In this document: positions 1 to 8,600 of the stretch, piece after piece
Layout: each line of letters opens with the position of its first letter
Position numbering within the stretch: the stretch's first letter is position 1
Origin: Stigmatella ashevillena
Lineage (GTDB): Bacteria > Myxococcota > Myxococcia > Myxococcales > Myxococcaceae
DNA: 64,000 nt
Assembly: GCF_028368975.1 (NCBI RefSeq)
Contig: NZ_JAQNDM010000002.1
Coordinates: forward strand, 1,550,001-1,614,000
Direction: 5' to 3'
Program-made: the position numbers and the translations under genes
The notes under the pieces: generated by a model
Seen by the model: only the letters and a program-made list of their open reading frames with translations
What the model was told of the DNA's origin: nothing
Database searches by the model: none

Positions 1-630
1 GTTGTACCCCGCGAGGGCAGGAATCGACGACGGGAGGTTCTCATTGCCCCCGAGGGCCTGGCAGTTCCCGCTGAAGCTCTCGTAGTAGCAGGTCGAGTGA
101 ATGGTCCCGGTGGCGAGGTTGAGGATCCGGGAGACGCGCCGGTGCGCACCGGCCGCGAAGTCGGTGTACATGGTCAGGTAGATGACCTGCGGCTCGGCAC
201 ACAGCCACTCGAAGTCGATCTCGCTGTTGTCCGGCAAGCCGTTGCCGTTGTAGTCGCCGCCATCATTGAAGTACGTGAAGAACCCCGTGACGACGCCCGT
301 GTTGGGCTGGGACGAACAATCGGTGGTCTTCAGCCGGGTGGTAAAGGTTCCGTACTTGTAGAGCGCCGAGCTCTCCTTCGTGATGCCGCCCCCCACGCCC
401 ACCGCAGGGTTCGCCGCGAGTTTGAACTGCAGCGCCTTTCCATCCGTCGTCCCGGACTGGGCGGAGTTGGAGATCGCCGTGTTCTGGGAGCCGCCGTAGG
501 AATAGAAATAGGGGGATGTGGACGCCGCCCAGTTCTCCGTAAAAGCGGGTGCGGCCACCGCAGCCAGTGGGCTCCCCGCGAGCAACAGGGCACTTGAGCA
601 CAGCGAAAAACGAAGCCATCCCATTTTCAT
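1..630 (-). CDS. Secreted glycoside hydrolase family 16-like protein, 3' end outside window
   Basis: The reading frame starts at ATG 630 and runs off the left edge with no stop, giving 210 residues. Residues 1-27 are a typical Sec signal peptide ending AVA. Residues 137-141 read EIDFE, the ExDxE active-site motif of GH16 endo-beta-glucanases and agarases, with two glutamates as nucleophile and acid/base and the aspartate between them. The preceding stretch (GTFTTRLKT, then TGVVTGFFTYFND) has the beta-strand pattern of the GH16 jelly roll. A GGGGAG ribosome site lies about 9 bases before the ATG. The likely role is cutting beta-glucan-type polysaccharide outside the cell. Substrate and any C-terminal carbohydrate-binding module cannot be judged because the gene is cut. 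It lies 69 bases downstream of the TonB-like gene on the same strand. Confidence 0.75.
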   Translation of the reverse strand, partial: MKMGWLRFSLCSSALLLAGSPLAAVAAPAFTENWAASTSPYFYSYGGSQNTAISNSAQSGTTDGKALQFKLAANPAVGVGGGITKESSALYKYGTFTTRLKTTDCSSQPNTGVVTGFFTYFNDGGDYNGNGLPDNSEIDFEWLCAEPQVIYLTMYTDFAAGAHRRVSRILNLATGTIHSTCYYESFSGNCQALGGNENLPSSIPALAGYN

Positions 631-699
631 GACGTGGACTCCCCAGGTGAAGCGTTCGGCCCTTTAAGAGAGCTTGGCTTCAATTTCCGGGTTATCCAT

Positions 700-1476
700 T
701 CATTTCAGGGAGAACTGGACAGGCACATCGATGATGACGCGCACGGGCCTGCCGTGGTGTCCGACCGCAGGAGAGAAGCGCCATTGGCTGACGGCGGCGA
801 CGGCCGCATCGTCCAAAGCGGGCACCGAGCGAATGACGCGTGTGTGGCTGGCTTCGATGCGCCCATCCACTCCAATGATGATGCGAACCATCACCAGCCC
901 TTCGATTCCCGCGTTCCGGGCCCGCCGTGGGTATTGCGGCATCACCTGCTTGAGCACGCCCGGGGCTCGCGCCACCTGCTTCAGATCCAGGGCCTCCTCC
1001 CCCGTGGCCCCCAGCAGTCCGCCCGCTTGTCCGCCGACAGTTCCTCCCTGGACGCCTCCTGGGACGGCCTCAGCCGCTTCGGGACCCGGCGCGCTGGCCG
1101 CCGCCTCAGGCGCCTCGGGCACCTTCTCTTCGACCGGGGCCTCGGGCACCTGCTCGGGCGCCTCCTGGGGCTCAGGAGGCTTCGGCGGGAGGACTTCCCG
1201 TGGGACTTGGAGGACCGCGGGTTGGGGGCGGCGGACCTGGGGCTGACGCGGGGCCTGCTCGGGCCTGGGGAGGGCTGCGCTCCCGACCGAGGCTGGAGGC
1301 GGAGGCTTGAAGGAGAGAAACACCAGCTCGGGTTCCTCGGGCTTGAGGGAAGGCTTCGGGCTCACGGGCGTCAGTGACATCGCCCACGCAAACGCCACGA
1401 GGTGAATCAGCACGGCCAGAACGCTGGCGACTCCCCACCGGCCCCACTCACCCTTCCCCCGGGACCCATCCCCCAT
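700..1476 (-). CDS. TonB-family energy transducer
   Basis: With the start at ATG 1476 the protein has 258 residues. One membrane segment (about residues 14-31, ASVLAVLIHLVAFAWAMSL) is followed by a long Pro/Glu/Ala-rich spacer (about 45-150), typical of a periplasm-spanning TonB arm. The last 90 residues are a TonB C-terminal domain, with MPQYPRRARNAGIEG and a C-terminal DVPVQFSLK strand. The frame stays open up to ATG 1566, but that codon lies inside a Fur-like palindrome, so 1476 is preferred; no strong ribosome site was seen there. By family it transmits proton-motive force to outer-membrane receptors, most often for iron chelates. No ExbB, ExbD or receptor gene is in the window. Confidence 0.85.
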   Translation of the reverse strand: MGDGSRGKGEWGRWGVASVLAVLIHLVAFAWAMSLTPVSPKPSLKPEEPELVFLSFKPPPPASVGSAALPRPEQAPRQPQVRRPQPAVLQVPREVLPPKPPEPQEAPEQVPEAPVEEKVPEAPEAAASAPGPEAAEAVPGGVQGGTVGGQAGGLLGATGEEALDLKQVARAPGVLKQVMPQYPRRARNAGIEGLVMVRIIIGVDGRIEASHTRVIRSVPALDDAAVAAVSQWRFSPAVGHHGRPVRVIIDVPVQFSLK

Positions 1477-1550
1477 GCCGGACAATCCCACCCAGGGTGG
1501 GAGGTCTTGCGTGTGAGGGGAGCCGCCCTCGCGCAAGCCCACCTGGAAAT

Positions 1551-1565
1551 TGAGAATCGTTCTCA
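1551..1565 (-). promoter_or_regulatory. Fur-box-like palindrome upstream of the TonB gene
   Basis: The 15 bases TGAGAATCGTTCTCA form two inverted arms (TGAGAA and TTCTCA) around three bases. This fits the 7-1-7 pattern of Fur operators, whose consensus is TGATAATnATTATCA. It lies 75 bases before the preferred start of the TonB-like gene, where repression by iron-loaded Fur would be expected. Assignment is by pattern only. Confidence 0.6.
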
Positions 1566-1642
1566 TTTGCGCCGACCGCAGGGATATCCCGATCAGTCAG
1601 GCCCGTCAACGCACCGGAACCGGGCCGTGGGAGGTGTCTTCC

Positions 1643-2014
1643 TCAAGCAGGCTCGATGAAGTTCAGCCGGTACCCGTCCGGATCCGAGATGACAATCTCC
1701 CGCGTGTGCCACGGCTGGAGGGTCGGCCCATCGAAGTGCAGGCCCTCACGGGCCGCCCGGGCCGCCACCGCATCCACCCCTCCCTCTCCGGTCCGAAAGC
1801 CCAGCAACACGCCCACCCCTCGCCGGCCCTCCATCTCTACGCCCGAAGGGATGACGACCAGGTACACGTCCGCCGTGTCCCGCCATTTCAAGTGCACGAA
1901 GGGGGGCTCCGATTGCACGCGCTCGAACCCGAGCCCCTCGTAGAACCGCGCCGAGCGCTCGCCGTCCGACACGAGCACCTTCATGAAAGACGACACCGCT
2001 CCATCGTTCTCCAT
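1643..2014 (-). CDS. VOC (glyoxalase/bleomycin-resistance) family protein
   Basis: A 123-residue protein of the size of a single VOC unit with two beta-alpha-beta-beta-beta modules. The first module begins MKVLVSDGERSARFYEGLGF, the usual VOC opening. The end reads ISDPDGYRLNFIEPA, where DPDGY-x-L-x-F-x-E is the family signature and Glu121 a probable metal ligand. Members are metal-dependent lyases, dioxygenases or drug-binding proteins; the substrate cannot be read here. The gene starts 28 bases after the P1 peptidase stop on the same strand, so the two are probably co-transcribed. Confidence 0.85.
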   Translation of the reverse strand: MENDGAVSSFMKVLVSDGERSARFYEGLGFERVQSEPPFVHLKWRDTADVYLVVIPSGVEMEGRRGVGVLLGFRTGEGGVDAVAARAAREGLHFDGPTLQPWHTREIVISDPDGYRLNFIEPA

Positions 2015-2042
2015 GAGGGCGTCTGTAGCACGGTGGCCGGGA

Positions 2043-3287
2043 CTACTTGCGGCCGTATTTCTTCATCGCCTCCATGAGCCGATCCCGAGGCAGGGCGAAG
2101 ACCCGGACGCCGTCCGCCCCCGTCAGGGTGTCCGCGGCGAGCATGGCATTGAGGATGGCCTCCTGGGTGGCCTGCACCGTGGCCTCGAAGAGCGGGGTGA
2201 GCCGATCGTTCTCCAGCATCGACACGCTGGAGACCGCCCCCTGGGCAGCGGGGCGCGTGCCCTGGGTCGAGAAGGCGAGGAAGATGTCCCCGGAGGAGTC
2301 CGATCCGAAGCCTCCCATCTTCCCGATTCCCAGCGGAACACGCCGGGCGATCCGCCCCAGTTGATGGGGAAGCAAGGGCGCGTCCGTGGCGACGACGACG
2401 ATGATCGAGCCCAGATCTCCGGGAAAGTTCTCCCCCCGGGAGGCACCCTTCTCCGGACAAGGGGCCATGTCCGAAATGAGCGGATTGGAGGGTGATTGGC
2501 TGCCCGTGGTGCAGGGTTGAAGGTCTGGGATTTCCTCCCCCACCGGCACCCCCGCCACGGAGAAGGGCTTGCGGTGGCCGTAGTTGCATTGGACCAGCAC
2601 GCCCACCGTGTAGCCCCCCTGGGCCTCGGGGAGCTTGCGTGAGGCAGTGCCAATGCCGCCCTTGAAGGCATGGCAGATCATCCCCGTGCCCCCTCCCACC
2701 GAGCCCTCGGCGACGGGGCCCCCGCTGGCACCATCGAGCGCGCGAAAGACATGCTCCGGCTTGACGTGGAAGCCTTCGATGTCGTTGAGGACGCCGTCAT
2801 AGGTCTCCGCCACCACCGGGAGACCGAAATCGAAGGCCTTGCCCCGCTTCGACGCCCAGGCAATCACCGCATCGTGCGCCGTGCCCACGCTGAAGGTGTT
2901 GGTGATGACCACCGGGCCATAGAGCAGACCCGACTCGTTCACCCAGTGGCTGCCCGTCATCTCTCCATTGCCGTTGAGCGCGTACGTGGCCGCGAAGGTG
3001 GGCTCGTCCGAGGCCTTGCCGCGCGGCCACACGGCGGTGACACCGGTCCGCACCGGGCCCTTGCCCTTCACGAGCCGTCCTTGTCCCGAGACGAGCGTGG
3101 TGTGGCCGACCTCGATGCCCGCGACGTCCGTGATGGCATCCAGCGGGCCCGGCTGTCCCCCGAATGGAATCCCCAGCTCCCGCGCCCGGGGGCGGGCGGG
3201 CGCCGGCTGAGCCTCCCCCGCTCCCGGAAAGAGCAGAAGGCAGAGCAGAACGGCGGGAAGGCAAGGCCTGGGCGGAAGCGGCATCAT
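2043..3287 (-). CDS. Secreted P1-family peptidase (DmpA-type aminopeptidase/esterase)
   Basis: A 414-residue protein with a signal peptide (about residues 1-26, ending GEA). It matches the DmpA/BapA family of self-cleaving N-terminal nucleophile hydrolases. Visible signatures are ITDVAGIEVGHTT near residue 52, VNESGLLYGPVVITNT near 116, a glycine-rich GGGTGMICHAFKGGIGT near 198, and Asn235 in CNYG. The autoprocessing site is most likely Gly293-Ser294 in DLGSIIVVVATDAP, where Ser294 becomes the new N-terminal nucleophile of the small subunit. Such enzymes remove N-terminal residues, some with D-amino acid or beta-peptide preference. Ribosome site GGAAGAGG stands directly before tandem ATG codons at 3287 and 3284. 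It is followed by the VOC gene. Confidence 0.9.
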   Translation of the reverse strand: MMPLPPRPCLPAVLLCLLLFPGAGEAQPAPARPRARELGIPFGGQPGPLDAITDVAGIEVGHTTLVSGQGRLVKGKGPVRTGVTAVWPRGKASDEPTFAATYALNGNGEMTGSHWVNESGLLYGPVVITNTFSVGTAHDAVIAWASKRGKAFDFGLPVVAETYDGVLNDIEGFHVKPEHVFRALDGASGGPVAEGSVGGGTGMICHAFKGGIGTASRKLPEAQGGYTVGVLVQCNYGHRKPFSVAGVPVGEEIPDLQPCTTGSQSPSNPLISDMAPCPEKGASRGENFPGDLGSIIVVVATDAPLLPHQLGRIARRVPLGIGKMGGFGSDSSGDIFLAFSTQGTRPAAQGAVSSVSMLENDRLTPLFEATVQATQEAILNAMLAADTLTGADGVRVFALPRDRLMEAMKKYGRK

Positions 3288-3368
3288 CCTCTCTTCCTAT
3301 CAGGCGTCTGGGTTCCCCGAGAATGAGCCAGGGCGTTCCAGACGCGGGGTGCTAGGGTGACCCCTGGC

Positions 3369-4739
3369 ATGCTCCCCGAGTCCGTTCGCCTCTCCATCCT
3401 GTGGGCCAGTGACTTCGTCTGGGGGCCCTGGACCCTGGCGTTCCTGCTCGGCACAGGTCTCTTCCTCACCCTGCGCTACCGCTTCGTCCAGGTCACCCGC
3501 TTCCCGGAAGCCGCACGCACGCTGGTGCCCGCCCAGCAGGAAGGCGCACGCGGCGCGCTGACACCCTTCCAGGCCTTCATGACCGCCCTGGCGGCCTCCA
3601 TTGGAACGGGCAACATCGCGGGCGTGGCCACCGCCGTCGTCTCGGGAGGACCCGGCGCGGTGTTCTGGATCTGGTGCTACGGCTTCTTCGCCACGGTCAT
3701 CAAGCTCACCGAGGCCATGCTCGGCGTCCGCTACCGCGCGCTGAAGGACGGGCACGTCTCGGCGGGCCCCATGTACTACCTCCGGGACGGCTTGCGCTCC
3801 CCTGCCCTGGCCTGGCTCTATGCCCTGGTGGCGGGCATCGCGGCCCTCACCACCACCCCCTTCACGCAGCCCAACTCCATGGCCGTGGTGCTGGAGAGCC
3901 AGCTTCACATTCCCCGCGGGGTCTCGGGCGTATGCATCGCCGTGCTGGCCTGGCTCGTCATCATCGGAGGGGTCCGGAGCATTGGCCGCGTGGCCGAGAA
4001 GCTGGCCCCCCTGAAAGTCGGGCTGTACCTGCTGGGCGGTCTGTGGGTCATCCTCTTCCACGCAGGTCAACTGCCCGCGGTGTTTGCCCTCATCTTCCGC
4101 GAGGCCTTCTCCATGGAGGCGGCAGGCGGCGGCGCGGCCGGCGTGGCGATGATGACGGCCATGCGCTACGGACTGGCTCGGGGCATCTACGCCAACGAGG
4201 CCGGCTATGGCACCGCGGCGGTGGCCTACGGCAGCGCCCGCAGCGAGCGGCCCGTCCAACAGGGGCTCAACGCGGTGATGGAGGTCTTCATCGTCTCGTT
4301 CGTGACCTCTTCCATCAGCGCCCTCACCGTGCTGGTGAGCGGCGTGTGGCGCTCGGGGGCCACGAGCACGGCGCTGGTGGCCTCGGCCTTCAACACGGCG
4401 ATGCCCCTGGTGGGCGGCTGGGTGGTGGCCTTCTGCGCGTTCCTGTTCGGCTACACCACCCTCATCGGGTGGGCGTACTACGGCGAGCAGTTCCTCGAGT
4501 ACATCGTGGGCGCGAAAGTCACCCGGCCCTACCGCTGGGTGTACTGCGGCCTCATCTATTTCGGTGCCGTGGGCAAACCTGAGACGGTCTGGGCCTGGGG
4601 CGACCTGATGAACGGCCTGCAGATCTTCCCCAACATGGTGGGGCTCATCGGCCTGTCGGGCCTGGTGGCGGCGGCGCTTCGAGGACAGCGCCGGGAGAGT
4701 CCTTCCCCGGCAGCCCCCGGAGCATCCGGCCCCCCTTGA
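3369..4739 (+). CDS. Sodium/alanine (AGCS) family symporter
   Basis: About 456 residues with some eleven hydrophobic helices. Near the N terminus SIGTGNIAGVATAVVSGGPG and the following WIWCYGFFATVIKLTEAMLG are the characteristic AGCS (AlsT/DagA) motif, where a conserved Gly-Asn pair binds amino acid and sodium. Later motifs GLARGIYANEAGYGTAAVA and FGYTTLIGWAYYGEQ also fit. It should import small amino acids such as alanine, glycine or glutamine with sodium. ATG 3369 lies 8 bases after AGGGTGA; GTG 3357 is an in-frame alternative. It is divergent from the P1 peptidase, sharing an 80-base promoter region, which suggests uptake of the amino acids that peptidase releases (inference). Confidence 0.9.
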   Translation: MLPESVRLSILWASDFVWGPWTLAFLLGTGLFLTLRYRFVQVTRFPEAARTLVPAQQEGARGALTPFQAFMTALAASIGTGNIAGVATAVVSGGPGAVFWIWCYGFFATVIKLTEAMLGVRYRALKDGHVSAGPMYYLRDGLRSPALAWLYALVAGIAALTTTPFTQPNSMAVVLESQLHIPRGVSGVCIAVLAWLVIIGGVRSIGRVAEKLAPLKVGLYLLGGLWVILFHAGQLPAVFALIFREAFSMEAAGGGAAGVAMMTAMRYGLARGIYANEAGYGTAAVAYGSARSERPVQQGLNAVMEVFIVSFVTSSISALTVLVSGVWRSGATSTALVASAFNTAMPLVGGWVVAFCAFLFGYTTLIGWAYYGEQFLEYIVGAKVTRPYRWVYCGLIYFGAVGKPETVWAWGDLMNGLQIFPNMVGLIGLSGLVAAALRGQRRESPSPAAPGASGPP

Positions 4740-4791
4740 GCCAGGTGGAGGCGGCTTGAGTCCAGGCCTCTCGGCTGGTATGTGGGCCTGG

Positions 4792-4910
4792 CAAGGGGAG
4801 TAGTTCGCGCCGTGAGACAGCGGCGCCGGGACGCTCGACACACTGGCCCCTCCGATGTTGGAGGAGCCCGGGCCCCCACCTCGCGGCGACGCGAGACGAA
4901 CGAGACCTTG
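4792..4910 (+). promoter_or_regulatory. yybP-ykoY-type manganese riboswitch
   Basis: The leader before the UPF0016 gene has the landmarks of the yybP-ykoY aptamer in the right order. GGGGAGTAG lies at 4795-4803. A stem GCGCCG/CGGCGC (4807-4812, 4821-4826) closes a TGAGACAG loop. TCGACACA starts at 4835, a stem CTCGCG/CGCGAG at 4880-4895, and the 3' CGAGACC at 4901-4907. The ends close by CAAGG (4792-4796) with CCTTG (4906-4910) as helix P1. This class binds Mn(II) between its two conserved loops and switches on export genes, often of this very family. A GC-rich hairpin follows and could be the expression platform. Confidence 0.82.
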
Positions 4911-4921
4911 GGACTGGCACA

Positions 4922-4953
4922 CACACACGCCCGGCGCGCCGGGCGAGCGTGTG
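4922..4953 (+). terminator. GC-rich hairpin after the riboswitch, possible expression platform
   Basis: A perfect 16-base palindrome GCCCGGCGCGCCGGGC (4929-4944) is flanked by CACAC (4924-4928) and GTGTG (4949-4953), which can extend the stem. It lies just 3' of the riboswitch P1 helix and about 100 bases before the ATG. There is no T-run, so it may act as a pause or Rho-linked element, or simply as a structured leader. Confidence 0.4.
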
Positions 4954-5057
4954 CAGCCTGAGCCCAGGTCTTGTCGGAGGGAGCCTCCCTGTGACTGCCA
5001 CGGCCCAGCTGCACTCGCGGGACACGCGCGCATGCAGCCCTTGGGAGTCACACCTTC

Positions 5058-5618
5058 ATGGAAGCCATCCTCAGCAGCTTCGCCCTCGTCGCCGTGAGCG
5101 AGATGGGCGACAAGACCCAGCTCCTCGCCTTCAGCCTCGCCAGCCGCTTTCGCAAACCGTGGCACGTCATGGCCGGCATCCTGGTGGCCACCCTGGCCAA
5201 CCACGCGCTGGCCTCGAGCCTCGGCGCCTGGCTGTCCTCGCACGTGCCCGAGCGCGTGATGGCGGGCGTGCTGGCGCTCACCTTCTTTGCCTTCGGCCTG
5301 TGGACCCTCAAGCCGGACACATTGGAGGAGTCCGACAAGCCCAGCCGCTTCGGCCCCTTTCTCACCACCACCTTGCTCTTCTTCCTCGCCGAGATGGGCG
5401 ACAAGACCCAACTGGCGACGGTGGCGCTGGCCGCGCGCTTCCAGTCCATGGTGCTGGTGACGTTCGGCACCACCCTGGGAATGATGGCCTCGGATGGCCT
5501 GGCGGTCTGGCTGGGCGAGAAGGTCTCCGGGCGGGTCCAGTCCCGGTGGGTGCGCGTGACCGCGGCCTGCCTCTTCTTCATCTTCGGCGGGCTGTCCGCG
5601 TGGCGGGCACTGCGCTGA
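5058..5618 (+). CDS. UPF0016/GDT1 (TMEM165) family divalent-metal exporter
   Basis: A 186-residue membrane protein made of two homologous halves, each with three helices. Each half carries the family signature E-M-G-D-K-T-Q, at residues 15-21 and 112-118; these acidic residues form the cation site. GDT1/TMEM165 and the bacterial MneA proteins exchange Mn(II) or Ca(II) for protons. The upstream yybP-ykoY riboswitch fits a manganese efflux role. The ribosome site GGGAG lies at 5043-5047. Its last 41 bases overlap the 3' end of the convergent M36 metallopeptidase gene. Confidence 0.92.
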   Translation: MEAILSSFALVAVSEMGDKTQLLAFSLASRFRKPWHVMAGILVATLANHALASSLGAWLSSHVPERVMAGVLALTFFAFGLWTLKPDTLEESDKPSRFGPFLTTTLLFFLAEMGDKTQLATVALAARFQSMVLVTFGTTLGMMASDGLAVWLGEKVSGRVQSRWVRVTAACLFFIFGGLSAWRALR

Positions 5619-8600
5619 ACCGGCGCCGGCTCCTCCAGCCCAGCGCCCCCAGCAGCAGGGGCATCAGCGAGGCGAGGCTCCCCTCGCCCGTGGCACACCC
5701 ACAGCCGCTCTCCGCGGTGACATTCTCCTCGGAGCCTCCATCGGCTCCTGGACCCGCGTCTCCCGCCCCCCCATCCGGTGGCCCTTCGCCCCCATCGGGC
5801 TGGCCCGGTCCTCCGCCGTCTTCCGGACCCCCGTCCTCAACGGGGCCTGCATCCGGCACCGGTTCTTCCTTAGGCTCCACGGTGATGGACACCCCGTCCT
5901 CGCCGCTCGCCCCCCGGTTGTCGTTCACGGTCAGCGCAAAGGCGAGCACCGTGGTCTGGCTGACCTCCGGAGCCGTGAACCCGGTCTGTGCCGTGTCCGT
6001 GCTCCCCAGCACCACTTCCGGGCCCGAGGTCTGCCGCCAGGCATAGGTCACCGGGTCTCCATCGGGATCCGTTCCGCTCCCGGACAGCGTGACCTGGGTG
6101 CCTTCCAGGACCGTCTGATCCGGGCCTGCCTGAGCCACCGGAGGGGTGTTCACGCAGACAGAAGGCTCCACGCCCAACGTGCTGAACGGCGTATGGGTGA
6201 GACCAGAGAAGCTCAGGTTGTCGATGTCCCAACCCGCCGCGCCAACGCTGACGTCCGTGCCAATGCGAAAGCGGATCCGGACCGTCTGTCCCGCGTACTG
6301 ATTGCCCAGGTCCACCGTGACGGGAACCCACGCGGGGTACCCCTCGCTGATGTCTCCATAGACAGGACGTCCGGCCAGCGGGTTGGTGCCGAACGCGTAG
6401 AGGATGTCCGTATAGCCCGGCGTGGCGGACGCGCCGATGTCCGTCCACGTCACGCCGTTGTCCGTGCTGATCTCCATCACGCCACCGTCCAGAAGGTCGA
6501 AGGAATCCGCCTCGAACTCGAACCGGTGGATGAAGGTGAACCGGAAATCCTCCACCGCCGACACATGGAGGGGCGGCGACATCAGGGCGATGTCCGCCTT
6601 GAACGATGCGTTGGGGCCGAAGAAGTAGTTCACCACCGGCGTCTCCGAGTGGCGGCTCCACAGGGTGGGGTGCCCCAGGGACGCGTCCTTCGTCATGGTC
6701 CACGTGACCAGACGGCTCTCCACGTCATCGGTGGCGGAGGAAGCGGGAAGCTCATCCACATTGACCCGCTCCGAGAAGGAGACTGTGCGGGCCCCCGGGA
6801 TGGCCTGGTCCGCATCCTGGTAGGTGATTTGGAACGTGATGAACCGGATCTCCGCGGGCCCCTCGACCGTCACAGGAATGTCCACCGTGGCCGATGCGAA
6901 GGGCGCGATGGGCGGGAAGACGAGCTGTCCTCCCTGGCCAATCGTCACCCCGGGGTCCGTCGATTGGACCTGGACCGTCGTGGCCGAGACCGTGTCGATG
7001 CCGGTGTTGTCGATCGTCACGCGCAACAGGCCCGTCTCCCCAGGGTCCACCACCCCATCGTTGTCACAAGAGCCCGGCGCCTCCACCAGCTCGGCCCCTC
7101 CCCACCCCACGTCCTTTCCGGAGGCGAAGCTCTCCACCACGCCCGCATGGTTCAGGGAATCCCGGGGCGGAGCCACCGCGCGCAGGCCCGCGCCGCGGCG
7201 GGCAAAGGCCGTGTGAAACAGGCGGAAGTCCTCCCAGCTCTCCGCCAACACCGCCGCCAGCAGCGCATCCCTCGCCTCCAGGAACGTAGGCGCCACGGGG
7301 GTGAGCTGGTAGGACAGCACCAGGTAGCGCTTCATCCGCCGCTGGGCCTCCTCGAAGCTGAGCCTCGCGCTGTCGCGCAGCAGGGACGTGTAGCACTCCC
7401 AGAGCATCGACGCCCACACCTCACCGGAGTTGTGGATCGCCGCATTCGACAAGCCCGACAGGCGCGGATTGGAAGGCGCGGTGATGGGCAGCGCCACGCC
7501 ATTGGCGATGTACCGGAAGGTGAGCGGGTTGAGATTGAAGCTCGAGGAATAGGGATAGCGCCTCAACCCGAAGTAGTACCCGTCATTCTCCCCGCCGCCG
7601 GACACATGGCCGCCCACGGCATAGGCGCCCGTGAAGCCGACGTTCCCAGGGAGCTGCGCGTCCTCGGCGCGCGCCATCATCAGCAGGGCGTGGAAGTCCG
7701 CCCAGCCCTCGCCCATCGCGCGGCCCTGGTTGTTCGTCAGGCCGTTCGCGTTGGCGATCAGGCGATTGCTCATGTAGTGGCCCCACTCGTGGGCCACCAG
7801 GGAGTTGTCCAACGCGCCATCCCGGTGCACCGCCGGCTCCCGGAGCAGACGCACCGTCACCGGACCATTGAGCAGCTGGGCCTTGAGGGCATTGCCATCC
7901 ACCCGGTCGATGGAGAGCACGGGGGTGGTGATGGACGCATCCGTCCCGGTCAGATCCGGGGGAGGGCCCCCCAGGTTATGGGCGATGATGACGCCCAGGG
8001 CGCCCGCGTTCTGGGCATTCTTCACCTTGACGGGATCCGAGCACGTGCCGCGGTCAATCAGGAGGATCTTCCCGGCGGGCGTCCCCTGCTGGACCTGGCA
8101 TCCATCGGTGGGAGAGCCCATGCCATCCTTCGCCAGGACAAGCTCCCCCTCGACGTCGAAGACCTTGGGGCCGAACGCTGCCCACCGCGAGCCCTTCTTC
8201 CCCGCGATCTCTGGCGGCGAGATGACCGTGACGGACTGGCGGGGGTTGGGCGCGAAGACATACATCTGCATCTTCGGCCGGGCGCCATCGGCGGGGGTGG
8301 ACATGGAGGAGGTGCTCAAGCCGCTGAACTCCTGCGCCTCCGCGAGCAGCACGTCGTTGCCCAGCCCACCCCGGCCATAGTTGTCCTGCTGTGCGTTGCC
8401 GGTGGCCTCGGTGAAGCCCGCGTCGTAGTACCAATCGTGCAAGAAGTTGGTGACGTAGAAGAGCTGCGTCACCGCCGCCATGCGCTGCTGAGCACTGGCG
8501 CCAGGCTCCAGGGTGACGTCATAGACACGGTCGAAGGTGGAAGGCCCGCTGAGGCTGGCCCGAAAGTCCGAGCCATCCCGCCCATCGCTCCCGGAGATGT

